From the NCBI RefSeq assembly GCF_028823535.1, contig NZ_JAQIYM010000005.1:1-64000 (forward strand): a DNA stretch of 64,000 nt, given 5' to 3'. Origin of the DNA: Pseudomonas serbica (GTDB lineage: Bacteria; Pseudomonadota; Gammaproteobacteria; Pseudomonadales; Pseudomonadaceae). The position numbers and the translations under genes were made by a program. Shown here piece by piece: positions 7,221-14,456 of the stretch. Below the pieces are notes generated by a model, which did not search any database, was not told where the DNA came from, and saw nothing but the letters and a program-made list of their open reading frames with translations. The first letter of the stretch is position 1; the number at the start of each line of letters is the position of its first letter.

Positions 7221-10077
7221 TTTTTCTCCACCTTCTTTTCATATACATCATCACCGGCAGCAGGTTGCCAATACCAGGAGCGCCCACCTTTTGCCCAGGC
7301 ATCCTCCCCCTCCAGAAAGGCTTGAGTGATTGTTCTTTTAATCCCGTATACATGAATGGCAGATTCTGACTTCAGAGAGTCTTCGCTATCGTCAGGTAGA
7401 GGTTTCCATTCCTGAATTTTGTCGCGCTTGGTATTTTCATAATCCTTGCCCTCCGATCCGAAGACCCTTCCCTCTTCACCCATTGACGTCAGGCGATTGA
7501 GCACCATGAGCGCGGTGTTCTTCAGACCGTGATAATCATGATCAACGGTCACCCAGTGCCCTGGACCAGACACTGATGTCTTGTCAGGAAATTCAATCTT
7601 CAATCCTCCCGGCAACAGGCTATGAACATTCCGGGTCTGCCCCTGCCGATCGGTCACCCCGGTCAACACCGCACCCTGCCGCGTGGTGATTCGGTAGTTG
7701 ATGAACGGTTGGGGTGTCTGCGCCTCATCCTTCAGGGTGTAACGCCCGGAGTAACCCGGCCGGAGCGGCGTGATCGGCGTGCTCACGCTCGTGGCGCCGA
7801 GTTTTTGCACATGCGCGCCCTTCAGATAGATGTTGCCGGGGGCACCCAGCTCGATCTCGCCGTCTTTCATGCGGATGTAGGCACCGCCACAGTCGATCAG
7901 CACTTCCTTCGGTGCGCTGAAGTGCAAGCGACCGGTCAGGCTTTCGATCCTGATGTCGGTCATGGCCAGGGCATGCAGTTCGTTGTCGAGGGCATGCAGC
8001 TCGACCTTGCCGTGGGCGGCCTTGAGTTGCAGGGCCGCGCGCTGGGCCAGCAAGCTGACCCCGCCGTCGGCGGTGGCGGTGATGTCCTGTCCGGCGCTGA
8101 TATCGGTGTTGTGTGCGGCGACGATCGCCACGCTTTCAGCGCCCGAAGACACGCAGACAGCCTCGGGGCTTACCAGGCCGATGCCCGCCGGGGCATGCAG
8201 CAGCACGCCCGGTTGCGCCAGGCCTTTGAGGGCCTCGGTCAAACGTTGCTGGCTGTCGGTATCGCCTGGCGTGGCCTGTGCGCTGCGCGCCGCCTCGGCC
8301 AGGGAGCGGGCCAGTGACAGGGCGCTTTCCAGTTGGGCAATGGCCGCGTCCATATCGAGTTGATGGCCCTGCGCCTTGGGCTGCTCCTCGGCACTGATGA
8401 ATAACCCCTTGCCGCCACGAATGGCGCCATGACCGTCCGTCCTCAACTCAAACCCCTCCCCCCGTTCTGCTTCTGCGCATCCACCAAATGCCCCAGGTTC
8501 AACTGGCTCTTGCCACTGTGCTCGGTACTGAGCTTGACGTGCTCCTCGCCGCGGTTGTCCTCCATGCGCAGCTTGTTGTTCGCCGGAGTGCGCAGCACGT
8601 TGCGTTTGTAGTTGCGCAGGGTCACGTGGTCCGGGTGGTCGCTGTCGTGCAGGGCGTGGGCGATGTAGGGGCGGTCGGGGTCGCCCTGTTCGAAGGCGAT
8701 GGCGACTTCGGTGCCGCAGATCAGCGGCAGGTGCAGGCCGTGGGTGTCGCCGGCGTAGGGGCGTGCCTGGCGCAGCCACATGCTTTCCTGGCCGAGCTTC
8801 CAGGGGTCGCGATCGAACAGGAAGTTGACCTTGTAGCGGCCTTCGAGGTCGATTTCGGCGTAGGGATCGTTGGCTTTGCCGCTGGTGACGCGGGCCGGCA
8901 GGGTGCCGGCGATGATCGGTTTGGGCGGGACTTGCGGGCGGAAGCAGACCATTTCCGCGTAGGGGATGGCCTCGAAATTTACTTCGATGCTGCGGTCGCG
9001 GGCCGCGCAGGTGTGCAGGCCGGTGATCACTGCGCCGGGGGTAAAGGCCTGGGGCGCGTCGGCGATTTTCAGCACCTGGCCCGGTGCCAGGGTGGCGCTG
9101 CTGCTGGCGCCGCTGAGGTGGGTCTGGCTGTTGAGGTAACGTTCGTGACGCAGGCGGGCGTAGAAAAAACCGCTTTCGCTTTGCAGGTCTTCGTCCTGGT
9201 CGAGGCGATCGCCGAGCACGCGGTAGGGTTCGGCGTAGTGGTAGGCCTCGCCGTAGGTGGTGGTCGTGGTGCCGCGGGTCTGGTCGACCTCGCCATCGAG
9301 CCAGGCCCGCGTATCGCGGTGGTGATAGGCGCGGAAGTTGATGGATTTTTCCACCACCTGGTGGCGGGTCTGCAGGTCCCACACACCGTCTTCGCCACTG
9401 GCGAAGCCGGACGGTGGACGAAATGGCAGCTGCACGCCGAACTGGTAGTGACGCTGGTCGTCGTGGAATTCGACGACGTCGATGTGCAGGCGGTCGTCGT
9501 GGCTGAAGCGGTACCAGATGCCGACCTCGGCCAGCAGGCGCTCGATGAACTTGAGGTCGCTTTCGCCGTATTGCATGACCTGCTCGCGACGGGGGTATTC
9601 GCGCACCAGCTGGAACAGGAAATGCTGGCCGAGGAAATCGTGGCGGCTGCGCAGGATGTGCTCGACGATCTCCGGCACCGACTGTTGCTGGTACAGGCGG
9701 TACTGACGGCCGCGATCGAGCAGGGCCAGGCGCGGTTGCAGGGTGATTTCGTAGCGGGCTTCGTCGCGGGAGCTGGACAGGCGCTGGAAGGTGTTGACCA
9801 CGCCATACAGGCTGCGCAACGGCTTGTACTCGGGCACTGGCAGGCCGGGGTAAGGCGGCTTTGGCGGCAACGGATACAGACTGAAGCGGGCGTCCTTGTT
9901 GAGTATTTGTTCGGCGCTGAGGTCCTGTTCGGCGCAGGTGAATTCGATGCGGTAGCTGAAGGGCTGGCTGAGGTGTTCCTGGCCTTCGAAGGCCAGGACG
10001 TCGAAGACGGCGTTGAATCGGTGGATGGTGAATATGTGGCGGCTGTGGTTGAAGAAGATGCGCGGTGTGTTGGACAA
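7217..10077 (-). pseudogene. vgrG: VgrG spike protein with a single-base frameshift in a G6 tract
   Basis: VgrG forms the gp27-gp5-like T6SS spike. The N-terminal frame (to 8443) contains the typical FFNHSRHIFTI start, the YGESDLKFIERLL region and the gp5 OB-fold, ending in QKQNGGRGLS and a stop. The DUF2345 needle (RTDGHGAIRGGKG, then IRIESLTGRLHFSAPKEV) and a transthyretin-like domain (PFINYRITTRQG) continue in another frame to 7217. The frames join if the six-G run at 8458-8463 is read as seven. Restored length would be about 953 residues with an unrecognised 130-residue tail. The TTG at 10077 is favoured as start because GGGAGGA lies 6 bases upstream, and an in-frame GTG at 10128 lacks one. 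It is either decay, phase variation or a homopolymer sequencing error. Confidence 0.85.
8458..8463 (-). other. G6 homopolymer at the vgrG frameshift
   Basis: Six consecutive G on the coding strand mark the point where the gp27/gp5 part of vgrG and its DUF2345 needle part lie in different frames. One extra G would give Asn-Gly-Gly-Glu-Gly-Phe-Glu-Leu-Arg, the usual junction of the family. Confidence 0.8.
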
Positions 10078-10434
10078 AATCAGTCCTCCCTGGGCTGGCT
10101 GGGCATACGGGGAGGCTTGGATTTCCACCCTCGTTCAAGCACCCGACAGCTTTCAGGAAGCCAAGGACAGCTGATATAGGAAGCTTCTGATGATGACGTA
10201 GGACGCGTCTCGATACTGGTGCGCCAGAACTGTAGGACGATTCACTACCTGGCGTTTGATGGCGTCCAGCCGTGCGGGACGGGCCTGATTAGAGGACCAG
10301 AAGATCGCTGGCTACGACCTTTTACCTGCATCAAAAACGGGCGACCCCTTGAGGTCGCCCATGTTCTCTTAGCGCGTGCGCCTGCACCCGCTTCGCCGCC
10401 CTGCTACATCGTTCAATAGCTGTTGCGCGGCTGG
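10078..10434. other. Intergenic region upstream of vgrG
   Basis: Besides the terminator at 10333-10360 this stretch holds the likely promoter region of the T6SS island. I could not pick a convincing -35/-10 or -24/-12 pair by eye. No further gene is seen. Confidence 0.5.
10333..10360 (-). terminator. Rho-independent terminator after the DUF6124 gene
   Basis: On the minus strand the stem GGGCGACC/GGTCGCCC with a short loop is followed by GTTTTTG. It lies about 75 bases past the stop of the DUF6124 gene and separates it from the vgrG operon. Confidence 0.8.
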
Positions 10435-10776
10435 CTAAACATTCGATAGGCCTTCGGGTGGATCGATGTTGTCCAGCGCCCGATTGACCAGTAACTCCCC
10501 CACCACTGCCAATTGCTGAACCGACAGTGCCACATTGCGCTTGGAGCTTTCCAGATCGCAGGCCAGATCGGTGATGAGGACGTTCAGGGAGGCCAGGGTT
10601 TCGCAGGCGTGGCAGAGCAAGGTGGCGGTGTCAACGCCAGGGACGATGGTGAAGATATGGCTGACCGGATCGGATTGTCTGGGGTTACGCAGACGGGCGC
10701 TGACGGCGGGTTCGGCGATGTCGGAGAGTGGAGCGGGATCGAAGGGGTCGGGAGGACTGGGGGTGACCTTTTTCAT
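10435..10776 (-). CDS. DUF6124-type small Pseudomonas protein
   Basis: 113 residues. The family is largely restricted to Pseudomonas and of unknown function. The recognisable part is the segment IFTIVPGVDTATLL followed by a helical ETLASLNVLITDLA stretch and the conserved tail QQLAVVGELLVNRALD. The N-terminus is proline-rich (VTPSPPDPFDP). The ATG at 10776 has GGAG 7 bases upstream, and an upstream ATG at 10815 has no such site. A structured leader precedes it (see 10785-10893) and a terminator follows, so it is a single-gene transcription unit. It is probably cytoplasmic, as no signal or membrane segment is seen. Confidence 0.8.
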   Translation of the reverse strand: MKKVTPSPPDPFDPAPLSDIAEPAVSARLRNPRQSDPVSHIFTIVPGVDTATLLCHACETLASLNVLITDLACDLESSKRNVALSVQQLAVVGELLVNRALDNIDPPEGLSNV

Positions 10777-10784
10777 GGTGAAGC

Positions 10785-10893
10785 TCCAGTAGCAAGTTAT
10801 GGGAGCTATCCACACTCATTTCCACATGAGGGTGGCAGCTATGCGCGGTGTGGAAGACCGGGGCTACTGGAACCCGGCGCACTCGCGAGTGCC
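10785..10893 (-). promoter_or_regulatory. Candidate structured 5' leader controlling the DUF6124 ribosome site
   Basis: In the minus-strand transcript the order is: a perfect GCACTCGCGAGTGC palindrome (10892-10879), a hairpin with stem CCGGG/CCCGG (10876-10858) whose loop shows CCAGTAGC, a ten-pair hairpin with one mismatch (10835-10810), and the ribosome-site segment GCTACTGGAG (10793-10784). The loop nonamer TCCAGTAGC (10871-10863) is exactly complementary to GCTACTGGA (10793-10785), which overlaps the Shine-Dalgarno bases. Loop-to-ribosome-site pairing could therefore shut translation. The pairing is seen in the sequence. The regulatory role is inferred. Confidence 0.5.
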
Positions 10894-11167
10894 CCGCGCA
10901 CAGCCGCCATAACACGACAATGTTGACATAAAAAACGCCAACAGGTGTTTACGAGCGATTGCGCGCCAGTAGCAAAGGAACAGACTTCCACGTCCGACCA
11001 CTGATTTCGCAGCGGCCGGAGAAGGTTATCGGCGCACTCCCCTGCGCACCAGTTCACCAATGCCGCTACGTTTCGCAGGAAATTTCCGAAGCAGATGAGG
11101 GCCCTTGCCTACGCAGCCCTGGGCATTGACGGCGGGATATCGCTACCAGTGGTAAATCGGTAAAGCC
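10894..11167. other. Intergenic stretch between DUF6124 and DUF4174 genes
   Basis: It probably contains the DUF6124 promoter near 10900-10960, but no clear boxes are seen. No gene or repeat is recognised in the remainder. Confidence 0.4.
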
Positions 11168-11731
11168 TCAATCATCCGGCATTTCCGGCGGCTTGGCCGG
11201 TTTTGCCGGTTTGCCGTTTTTTGCAGCCTTGGCAGTCCCTTTGGGTGGAGGTGTTTCGGCAACCGGAGGTGGCGTTGGAGCCGCAGCTTCCTTCTCTGCC
11301 GCCGGCAAGGCATCGACGGTGTCGAAGATTTTCTTCAGGTCGACCGATCGGGATTCGTCCCCCGAGCTTTCGAGTTTCTTCTCGCCGTCCTTGCCCACCA
11401 GGATCACTTTGGGCAGTGCGCCGGCACCCAGTTTCAGCGCACGGATCAAGGCCATGGTGTCTTGTTGGCCGAGATCCTTGCCGTCCAGTTGGCCAGACAT
11501 GTTCAGCACGCTGTAGACCCTGATATTGCGGTCGGCGACCCCCTTCTTGTTGGCGGGATCTTCCAGCGACTTTTTCAGGTTGACCCACACGGGGTCGACG
11601 GTGCTCGGGGCAATCACGATCAGCGGCCGGGCCCTGCCCTTGTCGATATCCAGAGGTGAATCGCCATCGGCGGCGAACAAGGGGCCGGCAATCGCCAGCA
11701 AGGTAGCCAGGGTCAGTGACCTGATGAGCAT
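11168..11731 (-). CDS. Periplasmic DUF4174-domain protein
   Basis: 187 residues. Signal peptide residues 1-20 end in PLFAADG, so export to the periplasm is likely. The core (PLIVIAPSTVDPVW through IRALKLGAGALPKVILVGKDG) resembles DUF4174, a thioredoxin-fold-like family without the CxxC pair. The last 45 residues are rich in Pro, Ala and Lys and look disordered. Start choice: AAGGAG directly abuts the ATG at 11737, so the ATG six bases further on (11731) is better spaced. The function is unknown, and the gene stands alone between divergent and unrelated neighbours. Confidence 0.75.
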   Translation of the reverse strand: MLIRSLTLATLLAIAGPLFAADGDSPLDIDKGRARPLIVIAPSTVDPVWVNLKKSLEDPANKKGVADRNIRVYSVLNMSGQLDGKDLGQQDTMALIRALKLGAGALPKVILVGKDGEKKLESSGDESRSVDLKKIFDTVDALPAAEKEAAAPTPPPVAETPPPKGTAKAAKNGKPAKPAKPPEMPDD

Positions 11732-11900
11732 GCGCATCTCCTTTTGTAATCCACGCTCTAATGATTGCGCATCGCGGCGTTCGTTCCGGTGACGCTTGGC
11801 AAATGTGTTTCACCTTGCTCCAAGCTTAGGTCAGGGCGGTCATTGCGCAACAGGCTGGGCTAATCTGAAAGCATGAAATCAACCTCATGAGGAGCCGTGC

Positions 11901-12269
11901 ATGAGCGTTCGACTGAACCACACCATCGTCTGGTGCCGCGACAAACAACGGTCGGCCCATTTCCTCGTTGAACTGCTCGGCCTGGTGGCACCGGAGCCCT
12001 TCGGGCCGATGCTGGTCGTCAGGCTCGACAACCAGGTGTCGCTGGACTTCTATGACAACGACCCGCCGATCGCCTCACAGCATTACGCGTTCCTGCTCGG
12101 CGACGACGAATTCGACCAGGCCTTCGCCCGCCTGCAAGCAACCGGGCAGCCATGGTGGGCCGATCCGGGCAAGCAGCGGCCGGGTGAGATCAATGACCAT
12201 GGCGGCGGACGGCGGGTGTATTTCGATGACCCGGACGGGCATCTGCTGGAGATCTTCACCCGCGAATAG
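11901..12269 (+). CDS. VOC-family (glyoxalase/dioxygenase-like) protein
   Basis: 122 residues, a single vicinal-oxygen-chelate module. It begins LNHTIVWCRDKQRSA and ends with the typical VYFDDPDGHLLEIFTR strand, in which the terminal Glu is a usual metal ligand, while His7 is the N-terminal ligand. The substrate cannot be told from the sequence. GAGGAG precedes the ATG by 8 bases. The 3' end overlaps the convergent methionine aminopeptidase gene by 14 bases. Confidence 0.85.
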   Translation: MSVRLNHTIVWCRDKQRSAHFLVELLGLVAPEPFGPMLVVRLDNQVSLDFYDNDPPIASQHYAFLLGDDEFDQAFARLQATGQPWWADPGKQRPGEINDHGGGRRVYFDDPDGHLLEIFTRE

Positions 12270-13050
12270 CGGGATATTCATCGCTGCTGTCAGGCCAGGC
12301 CGTCAACACTTGGAAGCCATCTTCAGTGACCGCCACCATATGCTCCCACTGGGCTGAAAGGGAGTGATCCTTGGTGACCACGGTCCAGCCGTCGGCCAAG
12401 GTTTTCACGTGGCGCTTGCCCAGGTTCAACATCGGCTCGATGGTGAAAATCATGCCGGCTTTCAACTTCATTCCCTGGCCTGGGTAGCCGTAGTGAAGGA
12501 TCTGCGGCTCATCGTGATAGATCTTGCCGATGCCATGCCCGCAGTATTCACGTACGACGCTGAACCCGTCATCTTCGGCCACCTTCTGGATGGCATGGCC
12601 AATGTCGCCCAGCGTAGCGCCGGGGCGGACCATGCGGATGCCGGCGCACATGGCGTCATAGGTCGTCTTGACCAGGCGTCGCGCCTCAGGCGCAGGTTCG
12701 CCCACGAAGTACATGCGGCTGGTGTCGCCGTACCAACCGTCCTTGATCACGGCAATGTCGATGTTCAGGATGTCGCCATCCTTCAACATCTTGTTCGAAG
12801 GGATGCCATGGCAGACCACTTCGTTGACGGAGGCGCACACGGTCTTGGGAAAGCCGTGGTAGCCGACATTGCCTGGAATGGCTTTCTGCACGTTGACGAT
12901 ATAGTCGTGACAAAGCCGATCGAGTTCGTCGGTGGTCACCCCTGCCTGCACATGGGGCGTGATCATGGCCAGTACCTCGGCCGCCAGCGTGGCCGCCACG
13001 CGCGACTGGGCTATTTCTGCCGGGGTATTGAGTTTGACATTAGTCTTCAT
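12256..13050 (-). CDS. map: Type I methionine aminopeptidase (paralogue linked to ParD-like gene)
   Basis: 264 residues, removing N-terminal Met from nascent proteins in the cytoplasm. The full metal-binding set is present: Asp pair in DIAVIKDGWYGDTS, His in EYCGHGIGKIYH, Glu in FTIEPML and Glu in WEHMVAV. The family length is normal. The ATG at 13050 overlaps the stop of the ParD-like gene as ATGA, so the two are co-translated. This does not look like the usual housekeeping map next to rpsB-tsf, because the neighbours are unrelated, so it is probably a second copy. Confidence 0.93.
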   Translation of the reverse strand: MKTNVKLNTPAEIAQSRVAATLAAEVLAMITPHVQAGVTTDELDRLCHDYIVNVQKAIPGNVGYHGFPKTVCASVNEVVCHGIPSNKMLKDGDILNIDIAVIKDGWYGDTSRMYFVGEPAPEARRLVKTTYDAMCAGIRMVRPGATLGDIGHAIQKVAEDDGFSVVREYCGHGIGKIYHDEPQILHYGYPGQGMKLKAGMIFTIEPMLNLGKRHVKTLADGWTVVTKDHSLSAQWEHMVAVTEDGFQVLTAWPDSSDEYPAIRG

Positions 13051-13313
13051 TGCTTGCCCCCGGACGTTGCATGAACCACCGCGCCTTGGCCAACATCGCC
13101 GACTGCGCACAGCTGTTTTACATCAAGGCCACCGGCCAGTTCGGCACGAATCAGCAGGCGGCAGATGTCGCTGTGATTCAATTCTGGATGGAGCTCGGCC
13201 AGCATCCCGATGCGCATCCAGTGTTCGGCTTGCGCATTGATCGAGCGACTCAGCGCATCGCTGGCGACGCGCAGGTTCTCATGCATGTCTTCTGAAATCT
13301 TGACGATACCCAT
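13047..13313 (-). CDS. ParD-like antitoxin-family protein
   Basis: 88 residues. The segment VKISEDMHENLRVASDALSR followed by INAQAEHWMRIGML matches the ParD-like family related to ribbon-helix-helix antitoxins. No ParE-type toxin gene lies beside it. Instead its stop overlaps the start of methionine aminopeptidase. The ATG at 13313 is preferred to the one at 13346 because the homologous region begins there. It may be an autoregulating DNA-binding protein that controls the aminopeptidase gene, which is inferred from context. Confidence 0.75.
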   Translation of the reverse strand: MGIVKISEDMHENLRVASDALSRSINAQAEHWMRIGMLAELHPELNHSDICRLLIRAELAGGLDVKQLCAVGDVGQGAVVHATSGGKQ

Positions 13314-13415
13314 CTGTTTGCCCAATACGAAATATATATGAAACATATACTAAACGTTTCGGGCGCTGCAGCGCAATTTCGGTCACAGGGTCCTGCCAGA
13401 AGAACAATCAGATGT

Positions 13416-14141
13416 TCAACCGTGCATCAGCAAAGCACCTGGCGGAACCCGTTTGCGCAGCTTCTTGCAGCTGCCGGGTGGGGGCTGTTGCCCCGGCGGG
13501 CGATCGGCGAACCAGATGCGGCATTGGCCGGGGGGTGGCCAATGGCCGCGGGGAATCGTTATCTCATCGGACGCGGGCTCTGGTTCTAGCGCAGCCACCT
13601 TGAATTGTCCTGCGCTCTGTGGCCCCGCAGTCGCCGCGGAATCCGCTACGTGAGCGAAGTTGCCCGCGAGCGTGGCGGTGTCCGCAGCGGATGGTTCTGC
13701 AGCAGCCACTTGCGCTTCGCGGGCCTTCTGTACGGCAACCGGGTTCTCCTGCACCTTGGGCGGGATACCCGAAGCCTGGGCCTGCTGCGCCGCCTGGATC
13801 AACTGGAGATTGCGGTTGCGTAACGCCTCGTTGCCAACAATCCGCATGTTCGAGCGCAATGCCAGGGTCTGCGCCTGCTGGTATTGCCCTTGCTGCAGGC
13901 GCAGCACGCCGAGGTAATGCAGGGTCGCGGGGTTGTTCGGCTGGATATGCAGGGCACGCTCCAACGTGGCGGCGGCCTGGTCCAGTTGGCCACTTTCATA
14001 CTGGCGCGAGGCGGTTTCGATCAGGGTGGTTGATGCGCTGTTGCTTTGCGCGGGCGTTTTTCGCTCGGCAGCCACCGGGCAAAACGACGCGACGGCGCAG
14101 AACGCCAGGATGAGGCTCGGCAGGAAAGGCTTGATTGGCAT
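13416..14141 (-). CDS. Exported tetratricopeptide-repeat protein
   Basis: 241 residues. The signal peptide covers about residues 1-25 (ending VAAE). Two TPR units follow (ASRQYESGQLDQAAATLERAL then NPATLHYLGVLRLQQG), then an Ala-rich linker and a C-terminal tail with two PPPG-Q-C type motifs (WPPPGQCRIWF and QPPPGSCKKL). That proline/cysteine tail occurs at the end of many pseudomonad envelope proteins. Function is unknown, and a periplasmic scaffold is plausible. The ATG at 14141 is chosen because it begins the signal peptide. Confidence 0.75.
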   Translation of the reverse strand: MPIKPFLPSLILAFCAVASFCPVAAERKTPAQSNSASTTLIETASRQYESGQLDQAAATLERALHIQPNNPATLHYLGVLRLQQGQYQQAQTLALRSNMRIVGNEALRNRNLQLIQAAQQAQASGIPPKVQENPVAVQKAREAQVAAAEPSAADTATLAGNFAHVADSAATAGPQSAGQFKVAALEPEPASDEITIPRGHWPPPGQCRIWFADRPPGQQPPPGSCKKLRKRVPPGALLMHG

Positions 14142-14456
14142 CAGGGGGCAGACTCGGCTGATCTCGGACGGCACCGCCATGAAAGCAGGCCACCAGCACT
14201 GCTCGGAATCTCCGATACAGGACCCTTACTGACCTCTCCTGCCCCCCTGAAGTTCCCGTGCCACGGCCACTTCAGGCCAGGTTCGACCTCTGCCAATCGA
14301 GCAGCCGGGACCTGCTTCCAAACACGTCATTAAATGTTCAACTTCAAGAAAATGAACTATACCCAACTGGGCAATCAGTACTGACCCCGGCCCCAGGCAG
14401 CTGTGCAGGCATGGCCCCGGTAACTCAACGTCAAGTAAGACCACGAGACTCTGGTT
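14142..14456. other. Intergenic region between divergent TPR and speF genes
   Basis: It carries the divergent promoters. An AT-rich patch near 14330-14370 is the likely speF promoter area. No convincing boxes, riboswitch or small ORF is seen. Confidence 0.4.

Noticed and set aside
8443..10138. Second long minus-strand frame over the N-terminal half of vgrG
   Set aside because: Its translation is Arg/Pro-rich noise, while the other frame gives the canonical VgrG N-terminus. Only its part below 8443 is real VgrG.
8488..10179. Long plus-strand open frame opposite vgrG
   Set aside because: It is a GC-rich shadow of the vgrG coding strand with low-complexity Val/Ala composition and no recognisable domain.
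10777..10815. Upstream ATG for the DUF6124 protein
   Set aside because: It lies inside the structured leader, has no ribosome site, and adds residues unlike the family.
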